Notes: generated by a model not told the origin, from the sequence alone. A stretch of 64,000 nucleotides of DNA from Heliocidaris tuberculata (GCA_025618425.1 CM046845.1:7612491-7676490); one strand, 5' to 3'. Shown: positions 24,985-36,028, numbered from the stretch's first letter. Numbers and translations: made by a program.

Positions 24985-25024
24985 TTCTCCTGAAGAAGAC
25001 GCCAGGGAGCGTCGAAAATTTGAG
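24985..25024 (+). ncRNA. Hammerhead-ribozyme-like motif in pLTR
   Basis: CTC, then CTGAAGA, one extra A, stem GACGC/GCGTC with loop CAGGGA, then GAAA, ATTT and GAG. CTGANGA and GAAA are the two conserved hammerhead strands; CTC/GAG could be a 3-bp stem I and the A/T bases a minimal stem III. Penelope-like elements are known to carry such ribozymes. The extra A after the CTGANGA box departs from the textbook core, so activity is uncertain. Confidence 0.6.
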
Positions 25025-25111
25025 TAGAAAAATAAAATTGGCCACAATGCATTACAAACGCTTTTAGCAGTTTTCTTTGAATTTGTTTGAGCCGATACGT
25101 GAAACCTTAAC

Positions 25112-27865
25112 ATGTTTGGACCTAAGTTAAATGCAGCTTCACTTCACGCTCGCCGAACTTGTGAACGTCTCTATTCGAAACTAGCGAAAACCAGATCAGA
25201 TATCTTCTTCCTATCGCGCACCAAGAAGTTGGACCTGATACCGAAGGGATTTCGCATTAAGAATCCATTGAAATCTACCTTTAACACTGCCACCGCTGAT
25301 AACCTATGCAAGAGAACCTCTGAAAGATTGCGAAATCACTCGCTGAACGAATCGTACCGCAGACAGAAAGTCATAGATGAGCAACTTCACCAAGCGAAAG
25401 ATGAGCTACGTCGCACAACGAGTGCAGACGGCGGCATTCCCACTGAATTTATCTTTGGTCAACTGGAACGTCACTATCTCAATCAGGTGAAATACTTCAT
25501 AGACCAGAAGTCCAGAAAGCTTAACCATCTAGTCCGGCAATCACCTCTTCTCCGAGGAGAACCCGTTGATGATCAGGTATCTAATGAGACCATCGTGAAC
25601 CTGTCGTCCTACGAGCTGACCAGCGAGGAGAAGGAGACTCTTCAACTCGGTTTGTCATACTGCCCCCCTCAACCTCTGGACGGTATTCGGTTATGCCAGG
25701 ACACCATGGACTTCACCCGACGAATCAAGCTACGGGAGTTCTTCTCTGGAAATGGCAACACCAACGACAAGTCTCCTGGCCATAAAGCTTCTCCCTCCAT
25801 GACCAAGCCCAAGTGGACTCCACCGACAGGGAGGAACGCCCACATTGACTCCTTCACCTCGAAAGTCGAACGCCACTTGGACAACTTCCTACGTGACACC
25901 CAACAGAGGGAACCCAGTACTACTGATAAGGTACGACGTAAGTCGATTAACTCACTCAAGAACAATAACGATATCATTATCAAGCCTGCCGATAAAGGTG
26001 GTGCAGTTGTTATTCAGGACGTTAAAGATTACCATAATGAAGCTATCCGACAATTGTCAGACGAAAGTTTCTATGAGCCTCTAGACAAAGACCCTACAGG
26101 CGATTTCCATGAAAAAGCCACTGAGTGTGTTAGCAAAGTAGTAGGTAGTAATGTATCTGTTCCCCGGAATCCTAGAGTCAGTCAGTTATACCTCCTGCCT
26201 AAAGTACACAAACTGACTAAAATGGTGACGAGTGTGTCCAATCAAGAAGTAACTGGTACTGAAACTACTATAGCTTTAGCTAAAGAGCATAATATCATTC
26301 CTCCCGGCAGACCCATTGTGTCAAGTGTTGGCTCCCTCACTGAATCCATGTCCCAATTTGTTGACATGCAACTCCAACCCTTTCTACCCAAAATAACAAG
26401 CTACGTAAAAGACACTACTGATTTTCTGAAAAAGTTACAATCAGTAAATGTTGCTCCAGAATCAACACTCGTCACCATGGATGTCAAAAGTCTCTATACC
26501 AACATCCCTCATGTAGAAGGTGTCAAAGCTATGCGTCGTTTCCTTAATAACCATACTGATGGTGACGAAACACTAGACGTCAATGGCCTTGCCCAAATGG
26601 TAGAATTCATTTTGACACATAATTATTTCCAATTTAATGACAAATTCTACCTTCAAAAACAGGGCACTGCCATGGGCACCAAGATGGCACCGGCATATGC
26701 AAACATATATATGGCCATTCTGGAAGAGGATTTCCTCTCGAGCTATCCATGCAAACCTTCCCTCTACGTTCGATACATCGACGATGTTTTCATAATATGG
26801 GAACATTCCATGGAAGAACTGACAGCCTTCCACAATGCTTTCAATGCTTGCAACGAAAATATCAAATTCACAATGGAAAGCTCTAAAGAGGAAATCAGCT
26901 TCCTTGACGTCAGTGTGTCAATTAACCAGGAAAATGGGAAGATCGAAACATCAGTGTTTCGCAAGCCTACTGACTCGTGTTCTTACTTGAGGTATGACTC
27001 ATTTCACCCTCGTCATATCAAGCATTCGGTTATATACAGCCAGATGCTTCGTTATCGACGAATTATCTCTAATGAGAGAGTTTTTGAAAAAGAAGTACTC
27101 ACACTAGGAAAACAGTTCCTGAAAAGAGGCTATCCTGCCAGACTGATCAAGGAAACCATTCTCAGAGTAAAGAGAAAATCCCGCACAGAACTCCTCAATC
27201 AATGCACAAACGCAAAGGATAAAACGCGCATCCCCTTAGTTACAACCTACCATCCTGCCACGAAATCCTTTGTTAAACGGGTCAGATTAGAGTGGCCTAC
27301 CTTACATCTTGACCAAAACCTAGGAAAAGTGGTTGGTGACCCTCCCCTTCATGCTCAACGTCAGCCCCCAAACTTAAGGAATTTGCTTGTTAGCAGCAAA
27401 CTCCCGACCTTCTCACCTCGGAGAGGCAATATTCCCTGCGCCAAACCTAGATGTCAGATTTGCAAACATCTCATCACTGACACCACGATCAAGGTCACTG
27501 ACAATTTCACTCTCCGGCCGGGACGCCATAACTGCGATTCCAGCAATGTTCTTTACTGCCTCTTTTGCGCACGCTGCCCAGACGTTGTGTATGTTGGTGA
27601 GACTAGCACCAAATTTCGGATGCGTTTTAACAACCACAGATCATCCATCAACAAAAGACGGAATGATCTCCCTGTAGCTAAACACTTCAGCCTTCCCAAT
27701 CACTCAGTTGCGGATGTCAAGGTTTGCCTTTTCGGTGGAGGCTATAAGTCAGCGGACGATAGGAAAATTGCCGAATTACGGGCAATTGTTAAGAGCAGGA
27801 GTTTTGAAGGAAAAGGTCTTAACAGAGATCTTTACTTTCTCAATGGATTTACATATTTTCGCTAG
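25112..27865 (+). CDS. Penelope-like element polyprotein: reverse transcriptase + GIY-YIG endonuclease
   Basis: An intact 917-residue frame. It should copy element RNA onto nicked target DNA. An N-terminal region with KPADKGGAVVI (291-301) precedes the RT: LPKVHK (362-367), PGRPIVS (398-404), motif A DVKSLYTNIP (457-466), motif B QGTAMGTKMAP (517-527), catalytic YIDD (555-558) and FLDVSV (597-602). A Cys-rich linker (CAKPRCQIC, 776-784) leads to the GIY-YIG nuclease: VLYCLFC, YVGE (827-830), R838, H842, and a probable catalytic Glu888. An in-frame stop at 25100 supports the ATG at 25112, which lies at the last bases of the partial repeat. GIY-YIG at the C-terminus is typical of canonical Penelope elements. 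The frame has no damage, so the copy may be active. Confidence 0.96.
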   Translation: MFGPKLNAASLHARRTCERLYSKLAKTRSDIFFLSRTKKLDLIPKGFRIKNPLKSTFNTATADNLCKRTSERLRNHSLNESYRRQKVIDEQLHQAKDELRRTTSADGGIPTEFIFGQLERHYLNQVKYFIDQKSRKLNHLVRQSPLLRGEPVDDQVSNETIVNLSSYELTSEEKETLQLGLSYCPPQPLDGIRLCQDTMDFTRRIKLREFFSGNGNTNDKSPGHKASPSMTKPKWTPPTGRNAHIDSFTSKVERHLDNFLRDTQQREPSTTDKVRRKSINSLKNNNDIIIKPADKGGAVVIQDVKDYHNEAIRQLSDESFYEPLDKDPTGDFHEKATECVSKVVGSNVSVPRNPRVSQLYLLPKVHKLTKMVTSVSNQEVTGTETTIALAKEHNIIPPGRPIVSSVGSLTESMSQFVDMQLQPFLPKITSYVKDTTDFLKKLQSVNVAPESTLVTMDVKSLYTNIPHVEGVKAMRRFLNNHTDGDETLDVNGLAQMVEFILTHNYFQFNDKFYLQKQGTAMGTKMAPAYANIYMAILEEDFLSSYPCKPSLYVRYIDDVFIIWEHSMEELTAFHNAFNACNENIKFTMESSKEEISFLDVSVSINQENGKIETSVFRKPTDSCSYLRYDSFHPRHIKHSVIYSQMLRYRRIISNERVFEKEVLTLGKQFLKRGYPARLIKETILRVKRKSRTELLNQCTNAKDKTRIPLVTTYHPATKSFVKRVRLEWPTLHLDQNLGKVVGDPPLHAQRQPPNLRNLLVSSKLPTFSPRRGNIPCAKPRCQICKHLITDTTIKVTDNFTLRPGRHNCDSSNVLYCLFCARCPDVVYVGETSTKFRMRFNNHRSSINKRRNDLPVAKHFSLPNHSVADVKVCLFGGGYKSADDRKIAELRAIVKSRSFEGKGLNRDLYFLNGFTYFR

Positions 27866-28334
27866 GTTTTTTTGTATCTTTTCAATCACATGTTCTTTAA
27901 TAATGATTTGGTATCAATTCTCCTTCTTTGTTTCAATACTATTATTTTGAATCTTTGCCGCTAATACTACTTGGGATTTTGTGTATTATTACGTTAATTA
28001 CGTAAATTACGTAATAATGAAGCGCGCACAGTACTCTTTTCTCATCTGCATAACTATATCCATCATTTTTTTGTAAAGCGCGCGCATCCTCAGTCAGATC
28101 TCCAAGAGAGACGGTTTCTAAGCAACCTATATCTGACTGAGTATGCGCGCGCTATAACTATAACTATTTCAATTATTTGTATGATACCTTATCATTTATT
28201 GTTCTCCTGAAGAAGACGCCAGGGAGCGTCGAAAATTTGAGTAGAAAAATAAAATTGGCCACAATGCATTACAAACGCTTTTAGCAGTTTTCTTTGAATT
28301 TGTTTGAGCCGATACGTGAAACCTTAACATGTTT
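27646..28334 (+). repeat. pLTR-like 3' copy
   Basis: The downstream partner of 24429-25117, offset by 3217 bases. It ends at ATGTTT and abuts an AT run. Confidence 0.93.
28202..28241 (+). ncRNA. Hammerhead-like motif, 3' copy
   Basis: Identical to the motif at 24985-25024, offset 3217 bases. Two copies flanking the unit could release a unit-length RNA if active. Confidence 0.6.
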
Positions 28335-28675
28335 ATATATATATATATATATATATATTTGAAAAATAGCAGGAACATCCCCTATCATGACTATTAAGAA
28401 GCGATGATGAACGTTAGGGGATGGTTGTAGTGGTGACGGTTGTGCATGCAAATTCCAAGAAGTTAGAAAAAGGAGGGGGCGGCAGAATATATATGTTTAA
28501 AAAAAAAGCAGGAACATCCACTACCATGACTATTAAAAAGCGATGTTGAACGTTTGAGAATGGTTGTAGTGGTGACAGTTTTGCATGAAAATTCCATGAA
28601 GTTAGAAAAAGGAGGGGGCGGCAGAATACATGTTTTAAAAAAAGCAGAAGCATCCACTGCCACTAGGTAATCATC
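28335..28675 (+). repeat. Minisatellite, right part
   Basis: Resumes after the retroelement with an AT run, then units with GCAGGAACATCC at 28369 and 28508 and a worn one at 28643. The same words as on the left appear in the same orientation, so the retroelement split one array. Confidence 0.92.
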
Positions 28676-28694
28676 AAGGTATATTTCTACTGTA

Positions 28695-28872
28695 AACTTC
28701 AGTATCTTTTTCGCATCCTATGGGGCACCCATTTAGCATATGGGTGGAGAGGAGCAATACAGATAAAATGCTGCGCTTTGCTCAAGAACATAAGTGTCGT
28801 GCTGGGGATAGAACCCACGACCTTCGTATCTCCAATCAAGCTCAACTGCGAAACCTCACATTTTGTGGTTAT
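28695..28872 (-). mobile_element. SINE remnant
   Basis: On the minus strand the word GTCGTGGGTTCTATCCCCAG resembles a tRNA B box, preceded by ACGAAG and followed by a body of about 100 bases. Degraded ends. Confidence 0.4.
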
Positions 28873-29240
28873 CGGCTGAAGATGGATTTGGAACGACTGT
28901 TCTTTTTTTCTTGAGATGTTGTCATGTGACGCTTCTTGGGATGGAGTCGATATCATGTTTCGTTGCCATGACAAAACTACGGAATCATGTGATGTCTTAA
29001 ACAGGAACTAAGGCAATTGACCGATCATTTTGAAGTTAATTTCTTGATATCACTTGCCTGCTGATTATCAACCTAAACATCACTTAAGTTTGCCGCATAG
29101 AGGATTGTGTTTGGGACGACGGTTCTTGTTTCTTGAGCCGCTGTCATCTGATGTTTATTGGGATGGATTCGATTGCATGTTCCGTTGCTGTGTTTGTGGT
29201 TGTGCAGAAACAGATCCGTTACCATGATTACAGTCTGACA

Positions 29241-29589
29241 GGGGCGTCGATTATTGGGTGGCAGGGGGCAGTTGCCCCCCCCCGAAAATATTGGGAGGGC
29301 AAACATATCGTTTTGCCCCCCAATTAATCCGGAGGTGTAAAATAAAATAACGAAAAATGATGCAAAACTCGGGAAATTAAACCTTCCGAACAATAAAATA
29401 CAGAAGGTATTACACGATCAGACTACAATTTCGCCGCGCGCTCCGCGAGCAAATTCTCTACTTTTCCCTGCTTCATGTAACCGTGGCCGGAGAAGCTGGT
29501 AATTAAGAGGCGTTAAAAAAATCATTAAGGGTACTATAAGGCTGTCTTGCCCCCCCCCCCCATCCGAAAAAACCCTGATCGACGCCCTT
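29241..29589. mobile_element. G-run short repeat with inverted ends
   Basis: Ends GGGGCGTCGAT and ATCGACGCCC are inverted copies. Inside are GGGGGCAG/TTGCCCCCCCCC and, near the right end, CTTGCCCCCCCCCCC. It has no coding capacity. Confidence 0.6.
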
Positions 29590-30118
29590 GCATTCTGATA
29601 AGGGGTCACTGCTGCACTTTTATTCCTAGTAGACATTTTTGTTACTCTCCGGCGGGTCTCCTGTAGAAACGCGCCGAATTTCACGAGATCACGTGTTCTG
29701 TTGTCTTCAATATTATCATCTGCATTGTCATGACTCTGACATTTAGAGGCATGTTTGGCATTTTTTAGCTGCCTTTCACCGTTAAATTTACAACTTTTAA
29801 AAGAAAACAGTGTACAGTGAATGTTTGTATCAATACTTTGTCATATATTCGTCTCCGTCCATTTCCTATTATAACCAAGATACGATTCCTGACTCTCTGC
29901 AGGATAAATGCTTTGTTAATTCATTATAAAATACCTAAATACTAATACAGAATAATAGCGATTTGAACTTACAATTATGCTTGAATTTCCCTGTTTATAG
30001 AAGCCTGTTTTCCACGCAGGCAAGACGAACGGTCCTTTCGACGTCAAATACAGAAATCATAATGTCTCGGGCTAGGGTGTGGCAAAGCTAGGCAGAACTC
30101 TCTCTCTCTCTCTTTCTT

Positions 30119-30176
<58 letters not shown>

Positions 30177-30797
30177 GCACGCACACGCACACGCACATAA
30201 GTACAACGATATTCACTTTTGACTCATTAAAGATATAGTTTATTACTGGTTATGCAAATACACTGTGAAAGAAAATTGTCTGCAAGCAATTTGGAAAGTC
30301 AAAAAATCATAAGACATTGATTCAGTCTTGCTGAAAATCACATGCAATGCACAGACAAATGCATATAAGGAACGACACACAATCACGTAGTATTAAAGTC
30401 CAAACTTTTCAGACATTTCTCGTCATATCATTTTCGCTTACGATCAGGAATTTGAAGAGCAGTCCAACTCAGGGTACATTTTCTACTATGCTTTTCTTGC
30501 AAACTTACATGAATAATGAAAGAGCTCACAAATTATTTGTCATCTTTACCCGAAATCAATCTTCTCTTTAATTCATCCTCTTCAAACTCAAATTAACTGC
30601 AGTATCCTCGTACTCCAGCGACGCTCAAATTAGATTAGGATTAAAATGTCAAGGAAATTGTAGCTCCTCTCTTCAGCTGTAAATTTTTAAAAGATATGAG
30701 AATCAATGGGGCAAATTGAAGGGAACCGTGCAAAAGTGTGTCACATTCTGACCTTATACCACTTTGATGCCTCAAGTGATTTACAATGATTTTATTT
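29590..30797. other. Intergenic with CT/CA microsatellite
   Basis: No supported gene. A CT repeat followed by CACACGCA repeats runs from about 30098 to 30197. Confidence 0.5.
30098..30197. repeat. (CT)n(CA)n compound microsatellite
   Basis: CT dinucleotides with TTTC interruptions passing into CA/CGCA repeats. Confidence 0.95.
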
Positions 30798-31323
30798 ACC
30801 CAGGGAAGCCTCATCATCATTTACTGTTATTGCTGCAATTATTGTTACCCTCGCATTGCCAGGTACCGATTTAACGTGGTTAAAGGGAACTCCACCCCGA
30901 TTACAAGTTGAATTTAAAAGAAGCAGAAAATTAAAGAAACAGATCAGTGAAGGTTTGAGCAAAATACGAAAAGAAATAAGAAAGTTATGATTTTTTGTAG
31001 TTGTAATCAATCAAACACAAATTGGCAACTCCGTGACGTATCTTGCGATCTCCTCTCCCATTTTCCCTGTACCCCCAAAATCATTAAATTTCTCTTGAGA
31101 AAATATTCAATCATATATGCACCTTAGATAAAATCACTGCCGATATGTTTTTACACAAAAATGAAAAAAAAAATCTATTCCTTCATCAAAACTATAAAAG
31201 AATTTTTTTTGGAGATTTTCTGTACTGAGCCAACAGAAGAGGAGATCGTAAGAGCAAGGATCGAACCCAGTACCTCTCGTATGAGAATCAAGAGCCTTTC
31301 CCAATATACCAAAGTGCTCCCAC
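30798..31323 (-). mobile_element. tRNA-derived SINE split by an insertion
   Basis: The left part (30798-30885, CCCAGGGAAGCCTCATCA) and right part (about 31250-31323, GATCGAACCCAGTACCTCTCGT and CCAAAGTGCTCCCA) match the SINE at 19031-19245. About 360 bases in between, starting TTAAAGGGAACTCCACCCC, are foreign to the SINE. The start of that insert resembles the TTAA-flanked element near 63.3 kb. Confidence 0.65.
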
Positions 31324-33163
31324 TTTCTGAGTGACTGACAAGTAAGTTAAAAATTTATTAGTCATTCAACTGTTTAGACGCTCTCGACAAATTGATTTAT
31401 TCCACTACGTCAAATTAGTAATGAAATTATGTGTACCTGCTTCTGTGAATTAAATCGTGCGAGTATTGGCCCCTGCCTGATTCTTCATTCATATATACTT
31501 ATATGTATATAACTATATATTCAATGTTTTATTATTTATTTTTTTATTATTGATGTAAACCTACGCATTGACACACCTTTATCTCGTATTATTGCGTTTT
31601 ATTGGATAAGGGTAGAGGAAGCTTGGATTCTACGTAATTGGGGATTTCACTTACTTTGACTTTCTCTACTTCTCCTTCCTCTTCTTTTTCTTATTACACA
31701 TGTCAACTTCCATGTTTATTCATGAATTATGTTCTTCTAGATCTGTATAATTGTTACGATGCAAGCATACCAAACCTTGCTTCGCGGGCATTATAGTCGG
31801 CCTATATAAGATACAATGTTACATGTAACGACAATCTTGTATTTAAATACATTAATTACTTTTGCTTATAATGAATTCATATGATGGTGAATACCGATGT
31901 AACGTACCTTAGAAAATCAATAAATTAAATCAAATCAAATTGAAATCGGTCCCCGGCGCTTGACGAGTGATGTTACTATTCATTAGGGGGGGGGGGGGGA
32001 TTATGAAGGACATGCTGTCCTATTCAAGAAATAGGCGAAATAGTTGTTGTGGATGATATCGACATTAATTTGTCTCTTATTTCAGTTGCGGATCAGGGAG
32101 AGATGGGGGGGGGGGGGGCATAGGGGGTGCGTGTCCCCCTCCTGACCCGAGCCCCCTAAAACCAACAATCCCCTCTAAAAACTACTTGCAGGCATGAGCT
32201 CTCCGTCAATTTCTTTTTTAAAAAAAATTGTTTTTGCTCATCACGTATTTGGGAAATTGTGCCCCTTCCCCCGGCTAAAGGATCCTGGAGCCGCCAGTGA
32301 CAATTAAAAATTATCTACCCAAACAATGGTTTTCGCGGGAAAACTTTATTGTTCATGCAGTGAAGATTTTTCCTTTGCAGTATATGTAATTATATTGCAA
32401 TATACTGTCTTCAAGACTATGTATGTAATTGCAGCGTCGTTTTTTGAAGATGAAGTTGAGTTCTGGTCAGGCGATTACGTTGTGAAAAAAAAAATGTAAG
32501 CAACTGTGAAAGGTAGATTATGTAATACATAAGGTGTGGTGTATATACTGTGAGGTTTCGGAATCATCAACATGATAGGAAATTGACTCAATCTTGCTGT
32601 AAGAGATTGGAACCTGGGTGGTTGGGGGGGGGGGCGCATTGCCGCAGTCAAAATTTTATGATCCATACGAGCAAAGTTATTCAAAAAATATGGGATGGGT
32701 AGCTTTAAACTTTGTGCGTGTGTGTGTGACAGAGAGAGAGAGAGAGAGAGAGGGAGAGAGTGAGCTTGAGAGAGAAAATTAATGATGTGTATGATGCTAT
32801 TCATAGTGCTTAAATTCAGTCCATCCACCTTTATTCCTTCTTCCTTATTCGATCTATGAAGAATATTAGCTGTAATTGAAAATTTCCACTGTTGATCGTG
32901 GATTCTTAAAGTATTTCGATCGATTGCAAGTCTGTTTCCTCATTTCTACATTCAAATAAATATAAAGTAACTTCCCTTTCATTCCCCTATAATACAAAAT
33001 ATCGATTAAGAACGTTGAGTGGTGTGTATTGATAAGAAATCGCAAATTAAAGATATATTTTGAAAGCCGTGCTGCAAGATGTAGTATGCTTCCCTCTTTT
33101 GCAGTCATAGTGGAAATCTTGAATAGCCTTCCGATACATTTTTCTATTTCAATAGGTTATACC
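31324..33163. other. Intergenic with several G-run and GA repeats
   Basis: No exon supported. It contains G runs at 31986-32000, 32105-32118 and 32625-32634, GA repeats at 32731-32760, and a short repeat between about 32088 and 32302 bounded by GCGGATCAGGGAG and CCTGGAGCCGCCAGTGAC. Confidence 0.5.
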
Positions 33164-33382
33164 TAGTGGCGTACGTGAGTACAGCCATTGAGGGGCGCTT
33201 GCATCAAGTGGGGGGGGGGGGAGGCACTGAAAAGGGGGTGTGAAGGGGGGGGGGCTGTTATCTTCTATGCTTGTCATTTCCCCTTTTCCCCTTTCCTTTT
33301 CCTATTCTCTTTTTTTTTTCGCATTCCGGCCGATGGGGTGGGGAAAGTGCCTCCCGTGGCCCCTCGTAATTACGCCACTGGT
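33164..33382. mobile_element. G-run short repeat with inverted ends
   Basis: CTAGTGGCGTA at the left and TTACGCCACTGG at the right are inverted copies about 219 bp apart. Long G runs lie at 33211-33221 and 33246-33253. Confidence 0.65.
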
Positions 33383-33964
33383 CATAAAGCTCTATGTGCT
33401 GGTAAAAATGATTTTGTAAAACCCATCTATTGGCCTGGTTGATTATCAAGAGATACTGCCCATTTGGTATATGTGTCTATACTTCCGAACATAGCTCAAA
33501 ATGAAAATCATTGTATTTGCCAATGCACATGGATCACGGGTTCTTAATTATATTAGTCAATTTGTTAGGTGGACGGGGAGGGCAACCGAGTATTTGTTAG
33601 TCTAAATTTGAAATCCCTCATATGACGCTCCCATCAATTGGCGAAAAAAAATTGTCTAAGAGAGAGAGAGAGAGAGAGAGCAAACTAATCAACGACAAAA
33701 ACAAAACAAAGCAAAACGAAGAAGAACCCCCCTTGTATTTCCATACCCCTCCCCCTTAATTCCGATGAATACATTACCATGAATTAAGGTCAATCATATT
33801 TTCCCCTATTTTAATGCTATTCCTTGATATTGTATTTCTCATCGCACTTAATTAGCAGCATATTAGGCAGATATAATTCTCTCTCAGCTTCGAGTCAGCT
33901 TCGAGTGAACCAAGCACACATATCTTGAGATTTTTATTCCTGATGGCAGGAGTAATGTATTAAG

Positions 33965-34356
33965 ACCATCGCACACCTTACGATCGGTCTGCGATCCGAT
34001 TTCAGAAGAAAATGTAATATCATTTGACAAATCATTTAAAAACGAAAATTATTTTTGATTGAGGGTCTGAATAATTAAAAATCGATAATACGGCCTTTGC
34101 CGAGTTTTCTAGTCGGTGGAATGGCCAAATCGGCTCTCAGTCGTAGTGACGTCACAAAAATCGTACGACTGCCTACGATTTGAAACTAATTTTGCCTTTA
34201 TTCCCTGTAGAAAGCTGACAGCTCACCAAAACCCTATGTTTAGTATTCATATATTGCTTTTCAGAACCTGAAGAGGGTAGATTTCATTTGTTAAAATGCC
34301 ACTATTTAATGCCATAGCGATTTATTTCACAAATCGGATCGTAAGGTGTGCGGTGG
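33965..34356. mobile_element. 400-bp TIR element carrying a CRE-like site, copy 1
   Basis: The left end CCATCGCACACCTTACGATC and the right end GATCGTAAGGTGTGCGGTGG are inverted. The body matches 56616-57034 throughout: GATTGAGG.TCTGAAT, TTCTAGTCGG, AAATCGGCTC, GTGACGTCA, CTACGATTTGAAACT and GTTAAAATGCC. It is non-autonomous. Confidence 0.85.
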
Positions 34357-35620
34357 CCTCTATGCATCCCTTTATATCATTTTAAGGGGAAAAGGCTTAG
34401 TATTTGTTGTGATTTTGACGTCATATTTTTCGCGGGCCGCGTTAAATCTTATGGCGAACTAGAAGAACCTTGGATATAAACAAAGGCTATTGTTTAGTGT
34501 AAATTATTTGAAATATTTGTTCACCAGACCGATCCATTCGTTTGACACAAGATTCCGAATTAATGGCTTTCTTGATAATACATTAAGATTATTAAAAATG
34601 CTGCTATAGTCGTACTTTCGAATACGTGGGATGGACAGGATGGAACAGCCGTAGTGTGAATCAAAGAAATAGTCCGTCGTTGAATTCTTTTAAGTTGTCA
34701 CTGAATAACCCAAATTAATAGTTAATCTACATGTTGTCATCAAAAAGGTTTAGATATGATCAATCCCGGAATATATTGTTATTTTATAAAGTGTTTCCAA
34801 ATCAGTCATTTTTAATGGCAGCTTTAAACAGTAAGTTTGATTTAACTGTTAAATCATTTCTATTTTTTTAAACTGGTGTTTTTTTTGTTTTTGTTTTTTT
34901 TCTTTTTGTGTTTTTTTTTCTTCAAACTTTAACATTTTTCTTCAATCTAATCATTCTTAATTGGTCTTCAAATCTGTATTTTGTTTATAAGTACATTAAT
35001 TAATTTGTTTGTGTTTAATTTCAACAATGTATTATGTTCTTTTTTTCTGTATGTCAATCTTTAAAAATATTTTCATGTACACAGTAAATGCTGACAGGGC
35101 AGTTGAGGAAAGCAGTTCTGAAACTGACAATGCTACCCTGTATAAATAAAACTGCAAATAAATGAATAAATAACGGACTAAAAAAAAAAACTTTTTAGGC
35201 GAATAAGACCTTGACGTTCAAAACAATTTACTACTAACTGTTATTAATTTCAATCATTGCCAATTATTTTATCTCATTCATTTAAGAGTGACATTGTGAC
35301 AATACATCCGTATAGAAAAGCCCCTGCAACTAATACGGCCCTTTTAACGTTACCCCAAATGGTATCGAGCAATTTCCTTCAAACCTTCCTGTATCGTTCT
35401 TTATCAAATCCTCACATATCTCTTACTTTCATATAACTTTTTATAAGGATTGAACAGTTACCGAACAAATTCTTTTAATTATCTTTATTCTTTCTAAAAA
35501 AATTTTCATGATTTAGTAAGTTGGAATAAAACAGAACTATAGCGCTATGCAATCTACGTGAAAAGTCAAAAGAACGCTACGAGTGGTATAGCCGAAATCT
35601 GATTCGCGGAAAGTTTGTTT
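34357..35620. other. Intergenic upstream of kinase-gene promoter
   Basis: AT-rich, with T-rich runs (34856-34925) and AATAAA words near 35144-35170. No exon supported. Confidence 0.45.
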
Positions 35621-35621
35621 A

Positions 35622-35672
35622 TGACGTCACTTTCTTGGCAACGCTCCTCCCTGGCTTATGCGCGCATGCGCA
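35622..35672 (+). promoter_or_regulatory. Promoter with CRE and NRF-1 sites
   Basis: TGACGTCA (35622-35629) is a perfect CRE. CGCGCATGCGCA (35661-35672) matches the NRF-1 consensus YGCGCAYGCGCR. TTGGCAAC between them resembles an RFX half-site. The block is GC-richer than its surroundings and lies about 140 bases before a good splice donor, as expected for a TATA-less promoter. Confidence 0.6.
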
Positions 35673-35689
35673 ATACGTACCACAACAAA

Positions 35690-35809
35690 CTAAGTTTCTC
35701 ATAATGCATGTCTTGCGGCTCGTGATTTTTTAGCAGAAATTTGTCAATTTTGGGCAGAATTCTTCGGGAATTTCAACCTAAACCAAGCAGATACATCGGG
35801 TAAGCTGTT
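35690..35809 (+). other. Putative non-coding first exon of the coiled-coil/kinase gene
   Basis: It follows the CRE/NRF-1 block and ends at ATCGG|GTAAGC, a strong donor. It has no long open frame, only short upstream ATG frames. The transcription start is a guess. Confidence 0.4.
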
Positions 35810-35970
35810 TATTTGTATTTTCCAGTTTTGAAAATATGAAAAATCAATGATATTTTACATGATTTACTTATTGTTCCCAGTATATAGGCATGTAGGCTGT
35901 AGTAATAGTGTAATGTATTAGTGTCGCGGGTTGTTACATTTGGGCCATGATCATTGTTAAATGTTTTTCT

Positions 35971-35972
35971 TT

Positions 35973-36015
<43 letters not shown>
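35971..36015. repeat. (CT)n microsatellite
   Basis: CT dinucleotides for about 45 bases in the first intron. Confidence 0.95.

Positions 36016-36028
<13 letters not shown>

Larger units (their letters stand above)
24429..25117 (+). repeat. pLTR-like partial copy upstream of full element
   Basis: 689 bp that repeat 27646-28334. It comprises the last 73 codons of the ORF, the 3' UTR with its hairpin and hammerhead-like motif, and the first bases of the ORF (ATGTTT). In known Penelope elements this repeat supplies the promoter for the downstream copy; here that role is inference. Confidence 0.93.
22287..28334. mobile_element. Penelope-like retroelement complex (inverted + partial + full copy)
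   Basis: Three joined pieces of one element. (a) 22287-24431 is an inverted, 5'-truncated copy matching 26151-28295. (b) 24429-25117 is a direct partial copy matching 27646-28334. (c) 25118-28334 completes a 3217-bp unit. The inverted and direct pieces meet at CAT (24429-24431), a 3-bp microhomology. Where I compared them, the copies were identical. Partial repeats upstream of a full copy, called pLTRs, and inverted truncated copies are known for Penelope-like elements. The insertion lies inside an AT run. Confidence 0.95.

Noticed and set aside
22632..27950. Repeated 66-, 74-, 80-, 86- and 96-codon frames
   Set aside because: They are other-frame shadows of the Penelope-like ORF copies.
21768..28675. 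CRISPR-like array from regularly spaced repeats
   Set aside because: Units are 135-150 bp long, similar along their whole length, without distinct spacers; this is a eukaryotic minisatellite.
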